Source: Mycobacterium sp. SM1
Lineage (GTDB): Bacteria > Actinomycetota > Actinomycetes > Mycobacteriales > Mycobacteriaceae
Assembly: GCF_018361265.1 (NCBI RefSeq)
Contig: NZ_JAFLNH010000001.1
Span: 1,364,001 to 1,428,000 of the forward strand
DNA length: 64,000 bases
Direction of reading: 5' to 3'
Shown here: positions 1-9,611 of the stretch, piece after piece
Layout: every line of letters starts with the position of its first letter
Numbering within the stretch: the first letter of the stretch is position 1
Translations under genes and position numbers: made by a program
Notes under the pieces: generated by a model
The model's database searches: none
What the model saw: the letters and a program-made list of their open reading frames with translations, nothing else
Told to the model about the DNA's origin: nothing

Positions 1-1082
1 TTGATCCCTCTAGCGAGTGCGCCCCCGTGCAGGACGACTCGGATATTATGTTGCGTTGGCGAGAGTCTCCGCTGTGCCAGCCGGTGACAGAGTTGGCCGA
101 TGAACTGCAGCGCATCGCCGACGACGCGGGTTATGTTGCCGCGGTTACCGATGAGGGTGGGACCATTCTGTGGACCAGCGGGTGTCGGCTCATGCGGCGG
201 CGCGCGGAAAGGGTCAACTTTGTCCCCGGTGGCTGCTTTGCGGAGGATGCTGTCGGCACCAACGCGCTCGGTCTGGCGCTGCGGACCGATAGGCCCTCGA
301 CGGTGTACTCGGCCGAGCATGTGGTGGAGCGTCTCCACGACTTTGTGTGCTATTCCGCGCCGATCCACGACCCGCGCGGTCGCCAGCTGGGCGTGATCGA
401 TTTGTCGAGTGTCTGGGATCGGGCCAACGCACTGGGGCTCACCACGGTGCGCATGTTGGCCTCGGTGATCGAGACGCGGCTGCGTGACACCTGGGAGGAG
501 GGCGCCGAGGAGAAAGGCGCGCCCGTGGAGCTGCAATGTCTGGGCGTAGCAAAGCTGCTGGTCGATGGGCGCCCGGTGCGCGCCACGTTGCGCCAGCTGG
601 AGATCCTGGCGTTGCTGGCGCTGCGCCCGGCGGGTTTTTCGCCGGGTGAGCTGGCCGCCGAAATCTACGGCGATCGGTGGGTGGCCGCCACCACCCTGAA
701 AAGCGAGGTGTGTCATGTGCGCCGGCTGCTGGGCGGGCGGCTGGCCGCACGCACCTACGCGCTGCTGGCCCCGGTGAAATGCGACGCCGTCGAGGTGCTC
801 GACGCGCTGTCGCGTGGGGATGTCGCCGCGGCGGTGCGGCGCTATGCGGGCCCGTTGCTGCCGCAATCGGAGGCGCCGGGCATCATCGCCTGGCGTGATC
901 AGCTGGAGGTGGCGATTCGCAACGCGGTGCTGGCCAGCGACTCCCCGGAGCCGGCCCTGGCCCTCGGCGAGGTCTGCCCCTATGACTCCGAGTTGCACGA
1001 GCACGCCCTGCGCCGGCTGGCCCCCACCGACCAGCGCCGGCATCTGGCGCTCGGGCGGCTACACACCGCGGCATCCAGCTAG
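1..1082 (+). CDS. GAF-domain transcriptional regulator, 5' end outside window
   Basis: The reading frame is open from the left edge (codons from base 3) and the first in-frame start candidate is a GTG at 27, so the gene probably begins upstream and is truncated by the window. Residues about 15-160 (counted from the GTG) look like the GAF sensor domain of AcoR-type regulators, with the pattern SPL-PV, VTDEGGTILW, EDAVGTNALGLAL and CYSAPIHDP. The C-terminal part (about 175-340) looks like a winged-helix segment but lacks the AAA+ and Fis domains of sigma-54 activators. The ligand is unknown. It sits where embC would be expected next to embA in M. tuberculosis. It converges with the lipoprotein gene on the other strand, about 110 bp away. 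Confidence 0.75.
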   Translation, partial: DPSSECAPVQDDSDIMLRWRESPLCQPVTELADELQRIADDAGYVAAVTDEGGTILWTSGCRLMRRRAERVNFVPGGCFAEDAVGTNALGLALRTDRPSTVYSAEHVVERLHDFVCYSAPIHDPRGRQLGVIDLSSVWDRANALGLTTVRMLASVIETRLRDTWEEGAEEKGAPVELQCLGVAKLLVDGRPVRATLRQLEILALLALRPAGFSPGELAAEIYGDRWVAATTLKSEVCHVRRLLGGRLAARTYALLAPVKCDAVEVLDALSRGDVAAAVRRYAGPLLPQSEAPGIIAWRDQLEVAIRNAVLASDSPEPALALGEVCPYDSELHEHALRRLAPTDQRRHLALGRLHTAASS

Positions 1083-1195
1083 GGAAATTATCAGCAATTT
1101 CGCCAACGCCTCGCAGTGACACCGTCATCGCAAATGACCGCGGTCACGCGCGTGCCGTGTGCATGGGCTGTGGTTGCCTGCCGCTGATGGCTCTA

Positions 1196-2182
1196 TCACG
1201 CTTGCACGGTGATCGGCGCGGTGTGCAGCTGGCCCTTCGTCTGGAACTGGATGAACAGCCGGTACAGGCCTGGTTCCGGGAAGCTGACATGGCACATCAA
1301 CTCGCCCGGCGCCCGCATTTGCGGGTGCACGTGCGCCACCGCCAAATCCCCTTGATGAAACGCCGTGATGTGCGCAAGGGCGCCCAGATACGGCTCGAGA
1401 TCCGTGACCGCGGCGCCGCCCTGGGTTATCCGTATCGCCAGCATCTCCGGCATGTCGGGCATATCGGCTGCCGACTCCAACTTGACCGCCACGGTGTAGC
1501 CGTCGACGCTGGTTTGCTGGGCAGGTGCCGGTAACGGCTCGGGAGAATACGGGCCGGCAACCTCGAAGTCGGTTCCGAGGACGAGATGATGCGGCCGGTT
1601 CTGCTCGCCTAACGCGACGAACTCGGTAACGGCACGATAAGGACCGGGTTGGCCGATAGTCAGCGGCACCGACCAGGTGCCGTCGGGTGCCATGCTGGGG
1701 TGCGTGTGATAGAAATCGGCGAGATCCTTGCGGACGATGTACACGTGCATCAGCCGCTCTTGCTCAAGCTGGAAGCGGGTCTGGGGCTCGCCGGAGGGGT
1801 TGGTGATGCGAAACGACAGCTCACCCTGCTGGCCCGGCTTCGACGGTGAACGCAGCATCTGCAGCCGGTAGCCGTCGTGCGTGGCCGACAGCCCCGAGCC
1901 GGTGCCGCCGTGGCCGTGGTCGGTGCCCCCGGGTTGCCCGGTGGCGGACGCCCCGGCCGACGGCGCGGCGGACGTGCTCGCCGGGCCCCCGTGACCCTGG
2001 TGCTTGGCCCCCGCGCACGACACGGCCAGCATCGCCGTCACCGCGAGCGCACCGACCGTCAGCGCGCTGCGTGACAACCGGTGACGCCGGCACAACCGGG
2101 TTACCCGCGGCGCGGGAGTGCGGCAGCAACTCCCCGCTGCGGACTTCGCACCTGGCGGATGGTGATTGCTGGCAGGGCTCAT
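1196..2182 (-). CDS. Secreted His/Met-rich lipoprotein, possibly metal-related
   Basis: A 328-residue protein. I chose the ATG at 2182 because a strong GGAGGAGG (complement of 2193-2200) lies 10 nt upstream. The open frame extends further, to 2341. An Arg-rich N-terminus is followed by a hydrophobic stretch (about residues 40-55) ending in a lipobox-like LAVSC with Cys56. A low-complexity linker rich in Gly, His, Ser and Pro follows (KHQGHGG, DHGHGG). The body holds two similar beta-rich halves, with motifs such as MHVYIVRKDLADFYHTHP and LAVAHVHP. Histidine pairs of this kind occur in periplasmic proteins near copper systems, so a metal-linked role is a guess. Function is unknown. It is convergent with the GAF regulator and divergent from embA. 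Confidence 0.75.
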   Translation of the reverse strand: MSPASNHHPPGAKSAAGSCCRTPAPRVTRLCRRHRLSRSALTVGALAVTAMLAVSCAGAKHQGHGGPASTSAAPSAGASATGQPGGTDHGHGGTGSGLSATHDGYRLQMLRSPSKPGQQGELSFRITNPSGEPQTRFQLEQERLMHVYIVRKDLADFYHTHPSMAPDGTWSVPLTIGQPGPYRAVTEFVALGEQNRPHHLVLGTDFEVAGPYSPEPLPAPAQQTSVDGYTVAVKLESAADMPDMPEMLAIRITQGGAAVTDLEPYLGALAHITAFHQGDLAVAHVHPQMRAPGELMCHVSFPEPGLYRLFIQFQTKGQLHTAPITVQA

Positions 2183-2833
2183 TTCACAAATTCCTCCTCC
2201 CCGCGGGAAAGCAAAACCAAACGATTTTGCATACGCGGCCTCACTATCAAAATAGCTGCCGAGCTGGCTACGCGATCCGGCGTCGCCCTCGCCTTCTGTT
2301 GTGGCCCGCCGACATGGGCTCGTCAGCGCCGTGTCAAACACCCCTTAAAAATATGGCCTGCTGCGTTAGACGGCATCCTGGCCCGGCGCGGTTGGTTATT
2401 CGTTGGTCACCGAACGTCGCGTCACCAACGAGCAATACGATCGTCGGTTGTGCCCCGATCACGGGATTGGCGCTGTTGGCATCGGCGGTTGGCCGGGCGC
2501 ACGCCAGCGCTGGTGTAGCGGCTCCCCGGATCATGACGACGCGCCTAGCTGTTGGTTCTTTGCGGCAGCCTGCGACGATCGATCACACCGCTGCGATTTT
2601 CCCCAGCCGCATCTCTGCCTGCGAATAACCGGTTAGCTTAAATGCGCAGCGGTGGTGGTCAGCACGTTAGCACAGATTTCCCGCTGAAATTCCCCGCCGG
2701 ATCGGATACCTGAAGGGATACTCCCTGGCGATCCAGCAAATAGGAAATACCCCATACCCCTAACCGGTCTCATCGCGTGACACTACCGAAGGCCGACTCT
2801 CCACGGTTCGGGCCCGCTGCGATAATGCTCGCC
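2183..2833. other. Non-coding region upstream of embA
   Basis: About 650 bp with no convincing gene. GC is visibly lower than in neighbouring genes, especially around 2180-2260 and 2600-2760, as expected for promoters. It should hold the divergent promoters of the lipoprotein gene and of embA-embB. Short open frames at 2334-2534 (minus) and 2403-2636 (plus) have no recognisable domain and overlap each other. I see no embC remnant. Confidence 0.5.
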
Positions 2834-2945
2834 GAGCCGGCTCCGCAACACTCCACCGGGGGCCCGCCGGGCCGCATCGTCACCGGGCTTACCCCAATGA
2901 GCCGGCTCCTCAGCGGCCCGCCGGGCCGCATCGTCACCGGGCTTA
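2834..2945 (+). repeat. Two tandem stem-loop repeats upstream of embA
   Basis: Two copies (2834-2891 and 2899-2945) both begin GAGCCGGCTCC and both end in GGGCCGCATCGTCACCGGGC followed by TTA. In the second copy the centre GCGGCCC-GCC-GGGCCGC forms a 7-bp stem with a 3-nt loop. The first copy is less regular at its 5' side. The same layout, GCTCCTCA then a hairpin then a YATCGTC-type tail, recurs at 22855-22956 and, on the other strand, at 29790-30009. The array ends 25 bp before the embA start and so lies in its leader or promoter. Confidence 0.8.
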
Positions 2946-2970
2946 AAACCGTCGCATACGATCGACCTTC

Positions 2971-5900
2971 GTGCCCCACGACGGTAGCCAGCGATCGCCG
3001 GTGCGCTTCGCGCGGGCCGCCGCCGTCGTCGCAGGGCTCTCCGGCGTGCTGTTGTGCGCCATCGTCGCGCTTCTTCCGGTGAAGCAGACCACCGCGACGA
3101 TATTGTGGCCCCAGGGCACAACCAGCGATGGGCTCATCACCGGGATCACCGCGCCGCTGGTATCCGGCGCCCCCCGGGCTCTGGACATCTCCATCCCGTG
3201 CCCGGCGATCGCCAGTTTGCCCGCCGGTGGCGGACTGGTGCTCTCGACACTGCCGGTCAATGGGTTTGCGACCGGGAAAAGCGGGCTGTTCGTGCGTGCC
3301 AACGAAGATGTGGTCGTCGTGGCCTTCCGGGACACGGTGGCCGCGGTAGCGCCCCGCCCGCGGATCGCCGCCGGTGGCTGCAGCGTGCTGCATGTCTGGG
3401 CCGACACCGGCGGCGCCGGTGCGGATTTCGTCGGCATCCCGGGCGCCCGCGGAACCCTGGCACCGGAAAAGAAGCCACAGGTCGGCGGGATTTTCACGGA
3501 TCTCAAGGTGCCCGCACAGCCGGGACTGTCGGCACGGATCGATGTCGACACCCGATTCATCGTCGCGGCCACCCCCATCAAGAAGGCCGTGATGGCGCTG
3601 GGCGCACTGGCGGTGCTCGCGGCTATCGCCGCCCTGGCGCTGCTGGACCGGCAATCGGGCCGCCGGGCCCCCCACAGCCTGCGACGGCGGCGCGTCGGGG
3701 CGGCCACCTGGCTCGCCGATGCGGCGGTCATCGGCACGCTGCTGGTGTGGCACGTCATCGGCGCCACGTCCTCAGACGACGGCTATAACCTGACCATCGC
3801 CCGAACGTCCACCGGCACCGGCTACGTCGCCAATTACTACCGCTTCTTTGGAACGACAGAAGCGCCGTTCGACTGGTATCCCGCGGTGCTGGCGCGCCTG
3901 GCGCCGGTGAGCCCGCACGGGGTGTGGATGCGGATCCCGGCCACGCTCGCCGGGATCGGATGCTGGCTGCTTGTCAGCCGCTACCTGCTGCGCCGGCTGG
4001 GCCCCGGAAAAGGCGGCCTGGCGGCCGACCGGGTAGCGGTGTGGACCGCGGGCGCGGTGTTCCTGGCCGCCTGGCTGCCGTTCAACAACGGTCTGCGGCC
4101 CGAGCCGCTGATCGCTTTCGGCACGCTGGCCACCTGGGTGCTGGTCGAGAACGCGATCGCCACCCGGCGACTGGCCCCGGCGGCAATCGCGATTGTGATC
4201 GCGATGTTCGCCGCGACGCTGGCGCCGCAGGGATTAGTCGCGATCGCTCCGCTGCTGACCGGCTCCCGGGCGGTCGCGGCGATAATCGCCCGCCGCCGGG
4301 CAGCCGACGGCGTGCTGGCGCCGCTGGCGGTGCTGGCGGCGTCGTTGTCGGTGATCGCCGTCGTGGTGTTCCGGGCCCAGACGCTGGCCACCGTGGCCGA
4401 GTCGGCACGCATCAAATACACGGTCGGGCCGACGATCGCGTGGTATCAGGAATTCCTGCGGTACTACTTCCTGACGGTCGAGACCGTCGACGGGTCGATG
4501 TCGCGGCGGTTCGCCTGGCTCGTGCTGTTCTTGTGTCTGTTCGGGGTGCTGGTGGTGCTGCTGCGGCGCGGCCGGATTCCCGGGGTGGCCAGCGGCCCGG
4601 CGTGGCGGCTGATCGGCACCACCGCGGTGGGCTTGCTGCTGCTGACGTTCACGCCGACGAAATGGGCCGTGCAATTCGGGGCGTTCGCCGGGCTGACCGG
4701 CGCGCTCGGCGCCCTCACCGCGTTCACCGTGGCCCGTGTCGGCCTGCATAGCCGGCGGAACTTGTCGCTGTATATCACCGCGCTGCTGTTCCTGCTGGCC
4801 TGGGCCACGTCCGGCATCAACGGCTGGTTTTACGTGGGCAACTATGGGGTGCCGTGGCGTGACATTCAGCCCGTCATCGCCAGCCACCCGGTGACGACGA
4901 TGTTCCTGGCGGCGTCGATCGTGACCGGGCTGCTGGCCGCCTGGCAGCACTTCCGACTCGACTACGCCGGACACACCGAAGTCAAAGACACCCGTCGCAA
5001 CCGCGTTCTAGCGTCCACCCCGCTGCTGGTGGTGGCCTCGATCATGGTGGTCATGGAAGTGGGCTCGATGGCCAAGGCCGCCGTGTTCCGCTACCCGATG
5101 TACACCACCGCCAAGGCCAACCTGATGGCTCTGGAGTCCGGGTTGGCGAACACCGCATGCGCGATGGCCGACGACGTGCTGGCCGAGCCGGACCCCAACG
5201 CGGGTGTGCTGCGACCGGTTCCCGGCCAGAAATACGGGCCCTACGGACCGCTCGGCGGCCTCGACCCGGTGGGGTTCACCCCCAACGGCGTCAGCGACGA
5301 TTTGTCCTCCGACCCGGTCGTCGCCAAGCCCGGGCTGGTCAACTCCGACGCCTCCCCTAACAAGCCCAGCGCCGCGGTCAGCGACTCGGCGGGCACCGCC
5401 GGCGGCTGGATCCCGGCGGGGGCGCCGGCGGGAGCGAACGGGTCGCGGGTCGCCCTGCCGTTCGGGCTCGACCCGGCGAGCACCCCGGTGATGGGCAGCT
5501 ACGGCGAGAACGCCCTGGCCGCGTCCGCCACCTCGGCCTGGTATCAGCTGCCGCCACGCACCCCGGACCGGCCATTGGTGGTGGTGTCGGCGGCGGGCTC
5601 CATCTGGTCCTACAAGGACGACGGCACCTTCACCTACGGGCAGCCGCTGAAACTGCAATGGGGCGTCACCCGCCCGGGCGGCATCCAGCCCCTCGGGCAG
5701 GTGTGGCCCATCGACATCGGCCCGGCACCGGCATGGCGCAACCTGCGGTTCCCGCTGGCCTGGGCGCCGCCGGAGGCGGACGTGGCGCGCATCGTCGCCG
5801 AGGACCCCAACCTGAGCTCCGATCAGTGGTTCGCCTTCACCCCGCCGCGGGTCCCGGTGCTGGAAACTCTCCAGCACCTCATCGGGTCGCACGCCCCGGT

Positions 5901-6255
5901 GTTCATGGACATCGCGACCGCGGCCAACTTCCCGTGCCAGCGGCCGTTCTCCGAGCACCTCGGGATTGCCGAACTGCCGCAGTACCGCATCCTGCCGGAC
6001 CATAAGCAGACGGCGTCGTCGTCCAACCTGTGGGAGGCGGGGGAAAAAGGCGGGCCCTTCCTGTTCACCCGGGCACTGCTGTGGACATCGACGATCCCGA
6101 CATACCTGCGCGGCGACTGGTACCGCGACTGGGGGTCGCTGGAGAAGTACTACCGGCTGGCGCCCGCCGACCAAGCGCCCGCCGCCGCCGTCGAGCAGGG
6201 TGTGGTCACGGTGCCCGGCTGGGCCCGGAGCGGACCGATTCGAGCGCTGCCATGA
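2971..6255 (+). CDS. embA: Arabinosyltransferase EmbA
   Basis: A 1094-residue integral membrane GT-C arabinosyltransferase that builds the arabinan of arabinogalactan from decaprenylphosphoryl-arabinose, acting with EmbB. The N-terminus (starting MPHDG), [31 protein letters not shown] (carrying the DD motif of the first extracytoplasmic loop) and the C-terminal carbohydrate-binding region match EmbA rather than EmbB or EmbC as I recall them. An N-terminal membrane segment, a soluble domain, a multi-span core (about 200-700) and a large C-terminal periplasmic domain can be seen. The start is a GTG at 2971. The stop overlaps the embB ATG (ATGA), so the two are translationally coupled. Length is the normal family length. 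Confidence 0.97.
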   Translation: MPHDGSQRSPVRFARAAAVVAGLSGVLLCAIVALLPVKQTTATILWPQGTTSDGLITGITAPLVSGAPRALDISIPCPAIASLPAGGGLVLSTLPVNGFATGKSGLFVRANEDVVVVAFRDTVAAVAPRPRIAAGGCSVLHVWADTGGAGADFVGIPGARGTLAPEKKPQVGGIFTDLKVPAQPGLSARIDVDTRFIVAATPIKKAVMALGALAVLAAIAALALLDRQSGRRAPHSLRRRRVGAATWLADAAVIGTLLVWHVIGATSSDDGYNLTIARTSTGTGYVANYYRFFGTTEAPFDWYPAVLARLAPVSPHGVWMRIPATLAGIGCWLLVSRYLLRRLGPGKGGLAADRVAVWTAGAVFLAAWLPFNNGLRPEPLIAFGTLATWVLVENAIATRRLAPAAIAIVIAMFAATLAPQGLVAIAPLLTGSRAVAAIIARRRAADGVLAPLAVLAASLSVIAVVVFRAQTLATVAESARIKYTVGPTIAWYQEFLRYYFLTVETVDGSMSRRFAWLVLFLCLFGVLVVLLRRGRIPGVASGPAWRLIGTTAVGLLLLTFTPTKWAVQFGAFAGLTGALGALTAFTVARVGLHSRRNLSLYITALLFLLAWATSGINGWFYVGNYGVPWRDIQPVIASHPVTTMFLAASIVTGLLAAWQHFRLDYAGHTEVKDTRRNRVLASTPLLVVASIMVVMEVGSMAKAAVFRYPMYTTAKANLMALESGLANTACAMADDVLAEPDPNAGVLRPVPGQKYGPYGPLGGLDPVGFTPNGVSDDLSSDPVVAKPGLVNSDASPNKPSAAVSDSAGTAGGWIPAGAPAGANGSRVALPFGLDPASTPVMGSYGENALAASATSAWYQLPPRTPDRPLVVVSAAGSIWSYKDDGTFTYGQPLKLQWGVTRPGGIQPLGQVWPIDIGPAPAWRNLRFPLAWAPPEADVARIVAEDPNLSSDQWFAFTPPRVPVLETLQHLIGSHAPVFMDIATAANFPCQRPFSEHLGIAELPQYRILPDHKQTASSSNLWEAGEKGGPFLFTRALLWTSTIPTYLRGDWYRDWGSLEKYYRLAPADQAPAAAVEQGVVTVPGWARSGPIRALP

Positions 6256-9200
6256 GCACCACCGTCGACCGCGTGGTCACCCGCCGCGCCGCGCCCGAGG
6301 CGACCCGCCAGGTGCAGCTGACGCGCTGGGTGGCCACGGTCGCCGGCTTGATCGGGTTCGTGCTGTCGGTGGCGACACCCCTGCTGCCCGTCGTGCAGAC
6401 CACCGCCACGCTGCGCTGGCCCCAGCACGGGCAGCTCGGCAACGTGACGGCGCCGCTGATCTCCCAGGTCCCGGTGGCGATGACGGTGGACGTGCCGTGC
6501 GCGGTGGTGCGCGCGATGCCCCCCGCGGGCGGGATGCTGCTGGGCACCGCGCCCAAGCAGGGCAAAAATGCCACGCTCAACGGGTTGTTCGTGACCGTCA
6601 CCGCGTCGCGCGTGGACGTCACCGACCGCAACGTGGTGATCGCCAGCGTGCCGCGAGCCCAGGTGGCCGGCCCGCAATGCCGGCGCATCGAGATCGCCTC
6701 CTCGCACGCCGGCACCTTCGCCACCTTCGCCGGGCTGACCGACCCGGCGGGCCGCCCGCTGCGCAACGGCTTCGCCGACCCCAACCTGCGCCCGCAGGTC
6801 GTCGGGGTGTTCACCGACCTGAGCGGCCCGGCGCCCTCCGGGCTGGCGCTGTCGGCGACCATCGACACCCGGTTCTCCACCCGGCCCACCGCGCTCAAGC
6901 TGACCGCCATGACGTTGGCCGTTACGGCGACCGTCGTCGCGCTGATCGCGCTGTGGCGCCTCGACCGGCTGGACGGCCGGCGCATGCGCCGGTTGATCCC
7001 GGCGACCTGGCGGGGCTTCACCTCGATCGACGCCACGGTGGTAGCGGGGTTTGTCCTCTGGCATGTGATCGGCGCCAACTCCTCCGACGACGGCTACATC
7101 CTCGGCATGGCCCGGGTCGCCGACCACGCCGGCTACATGTCCAACTATTTCCGCTGGTTCGGCAGCCCGGAAGACCCGTTCGGCTGGTATTACAACCTGC
7201 TGGCGCTGATGACCCACGTCAGCGACGCCAGCATCTGGATGCGGCTCCCGGACCTGGTTGCCGGGCTGGTGTGCTGGCTGTTGCTGTCGCGTGAGGTGCT
7301 GCCCCGTCTGGGTCCGGCGGTAGCCTCCAGCAAAGCCGCGGCATGGGCCGCGGGCCTGGTGTTGCTGACGGCGTGGATGCCGTTCAACAACGGTCTGCGC
7401 CCGGAACCGATCATCGCGCTGGGATCACTGGTCACCTATGTGCTGATCGAGCGCTCCATGCGCTACAGCCGGCTGACCCCGGCGGCGCTGGCGGTGATCA
7501 CCGCCGCGTTCACGTTGGGGATCCAGCCCACCGGGCTGATCGCGGTGGCCGCGCTGGTGGCCGGCGGCCGCCCGATCCTGCGCATCCTGGTGCGCCGCCA
7601 CCGCCTGGTGGGCACCTGGCCGCTGGTGGCGCCGCTGCTGGCTGCCGCCGTCGTGGTGCTGACCGTGGTGTTCGCCGATCAGACACTGGCAACGGTGCTG
7701 GAAGCCACCAGGATTCGCAGCGCGATCGGCCCCAGTCAGGCCTGGTACACGGAGAATTTGCGCTACTACTACCTGATCCTGCCCACCGTCGACGGATCGC
7801 TGTCGCGGCGGTTCGGCTTTCTGCTCACCGCGCTGTGCCTGTTCACCGCGGTGTTTATCATGCTGCGGCGCAAGCGAGTTCCCGGTGTGGCCCGCGGGCC
7901 GGCGTGGCGGCTGATGGGCGTCATCTTCGGCACCATGTTCTTTTTGATGTTCACCCCGACCAAGTGGGTGCACCACTTCGGGCTGTTCGCCGCGGTGGGG
8001 GCGGCGATGGCGGCGCTGACCACGGTGCTGGTGTCGCCGGCCGTGCTGCGCTGGTCGCGCAATCGGATGGCCTTCCTGGCGGCGCTGATGTTCCTGCTGG
8101 CGTTGTGCTTTGCCACCACCAACGGCTGGTGGTACGTCTCCAGCTACGGCGTGCCGTTCAACAGCTCGATACCGCGGATCGATGGAATCACCATCAGCAC
8201 AATATTTTTCGTCTTCTTCACAATTACCGCGCTGTACGCGATCTGGCTGCATTTCGCGCCGCGGGACCGCGGCGAGGGGGCGTTGGCGCGGACGCTGACC
8301 GCCGCGCCGGTGCCGATCGTGGCGGGATTTATGGCCGTGGTGTTCGTCGCGACGATGGTCATCGGGATCGTGCGCCAGTACCCCACCTACTCCAACGGCT
8401 GGGCCAACGTGCGCGCGTTCACCGGCGGCTGCGGACTCGCCGATGATGTGCTCGTCGAGCCCGACCCCAACGCGGGCTTTTTGACGCCGCTGCCCGACGG
8501 CCCGGGCGCTTGGGGCCCACTGGGGCCGCTGGGGGGCGTCAACCCCGTGGGGTTCACCGCCGATGGTGTGCCCGAGCACACTGTCGCCGAGGCGATTCGG
8601 CGCCAGACGCCGCAACCGGGCACCGACTACGACTGGGACGCGCCGGTGAGGCTGAAAACCCCTGGCATCAATGGTTCTCGGGTGCCGCTGCCGTACGGCC
8701 TGGATCCCGCGCGGGTGCCGTTGGCCGGCACTTACACCACCGGTCCCCAGCAGCAGAGCACGCTGACCTCCGCATGGTATCGACTGCCCCGGCCCGACGA
8801 CGCGCATCCGCTGGTGGTGGTCACCGCGGCGGGCACGATCACCGGTAACAGCGTGCTGAAAGGCCACACCAGCGGGCAGACCGTGGCGCTGGAATACGGG
8901 CGGCCAGCCCCCGGCGGCGCCGTGGCGCCGGCCGGGCGGCTGGTGCCCTACGACCTCGCCGCCGAATACCCCAGGGCGTGGCGCAACCTGCGCTTCCCCC
9001 GAGACAAGATCCCCGCCGAGGCGAGCGCGGTGCGGGTGGTCGCCGAGGATCTGTCGCTGACGCCGGACGACTGGATCGCGGTCACCCCGCCGCGAGTGCC
9101 CGAGCTGCGCTCCCTGCAGGAGTACGTCGGCTCGCGACAGCCGGTGCTGATGGACTGGGCGGTGGGGCTGGCCTTCCCCTGCCAGCACCCGATCCTGCAC

Positions 9201-9491
9201 GCCTACGGTGTCACCGAGATCCCGAGGTTTCGCATCACCCCGGATTACACCGCTAAAAAGCAAGACACCGACACCTGGGAGGATGGCGTCAACGGGGGCC
9301 TTTTAGGCATCACCGACCTGCTGCTGCGATCGCACGTGATGGCCACCTACCTCTCGCGGGACTGGGGCCGGGACTGGGGCTCGCTGCGCAAGTTCGACAC
9401 CGTCGTCACCGCGCGCCCCGCCGACCTCGACCTGGGCAGCGCGACCCGCAGCGGCTGGTGGTCTCCCGGCAAGATCCGTATCGGCCCGTAG
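6252..9491 (+). CDS. embB: Arabinosyltransferase EmbB
   Basis: A 1079-residue partner of EmbA in arabinan synthesis and the main target of ethambutol. The ATG at 6252 overlaps the embA stop by four bases; the longer open frame upstream is only a shadow of embA. The motif [20 protein letters not shown] carries the catalytic Asp pair. The residue equivalent to M. tuberculosis Met306, the main ethambutol-resistance site, is Met296 here, in GYMSNYFRW, so this copy looks wild type there. The C-terminal domain ends in [13 protein letters not shown], as in other EmbB proteins. It is followed at 120 bp by fadE35; the small Rv3796-type gene found there in M. tuberculosis is missing. Confidence 0.97.
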   Translation: MSTTVDRVVTRRAAPEATRQVQLTRWVATVAGLIGFVLSVATPLLPVVQTTATLRWPQHGQLGNVTAPLISQVPVAMTVDVPCAVVRAMPPAGGMLLGTAPKQGKNATLNGLFVTVTASRVDVTDRNVVIASVPRAQVAGPQCRRIEIASSHAGTFATFAGLTDPAGRPLRNGFADPNLRPQVVGVFTDLSGPAPSGLALSATIDTRFSTRPTALKLTAMTLAVTATVVALIALWRLDRLDGRRMRRLIPATWRGFTSIDATVVAGFVLWHVIGANSSDDGYILGMARVADHAGYMSNYFRWFGSPEDPFGWYYNLLALMTHVSDASIWMRLPDLVAGLVCWLLLSREVLPRLGPAVASSKAAAWAAGLVLLTAWMPFNNGLRPEPIIALGSLVTYVLIERSMRYSRLTPAALAVITAAFTLGIQPTGLIAVAALVAGGRPILRILVRRHRLVGTWPLVAPLLAAAVVVLTVVFADQTLATVLEATRIRSAIGPSQAWYTENLRYYYLILPTVDGSLSRRFGFLLTALCLFTAVFIMLRRKRVPGVARGPAWRLMGVIFGTMFFLMFTPTKWVHHFGLFAAVGAAMAALTTVLVSPAVLRWSRNRMAFLAALMFLLALCFATTNGWWYVSSYGVPFNSSIPRIDGITISTIFFVFFTITALYAIWLHFAPRDRGEGALARTLTAAPVPIVAGFMAVVFVATMVIGIVRQYPTYSNGWANVRAFTGGCGLADDVLVEPDPNAGFLTPLPDGPGAWGPLGPLGGVNPVGFTADGVPEHTVAEAIRRQTPQPGTDYDWDAPVRLKTPGINGSRVPLPYGLDPARVPLAGTYTTGPQQQSTLTSAWYRLPRPDDAHPLVVVTAAGTITGNSVLKGHTSGQTVALEYGRPAPGGAVAPAGRLVPYDLAAEYPRAWRNLRFPRDKIPAEASAVRVVAEDLSLTPDDWIAVTPPRVPELRSLQEYVGSRQPVLMDWAVGLAFPCQHPILHAYGVTEIPRFRITPDYTAKKQDTDTWEDGVNGGLLGITDLLLRSHVMATYLSRDWGRDWGSLRKFDTVVTARPADLDLGSATRSGWWSPGKIRIGP

Positions 9492-9611
9492 GCACCCCAC
9501 GCCGAAGCCGCGGCATCGCTGTTCACCACCGCCGCCGAAACTGTACTCTCGCAGCGAAAGCGCAAGCAGGAACCGGCGTCCGGGCGGTTCCGGAGCGGGA
9601 AGGGGCCCGGG

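Noticed and set aside
2334..2636. Short overlapping frames upstream of embA as a possible gene or embC remnant
   Set aside because: They overlap on opposite strands, show no domain, and nothing in them resembles Emb proteins.
7425..9263. 612-codon open frame on the minus strand
   Set aside because: Antisense to embB; composition and lack of any domain mark it as a shadow.
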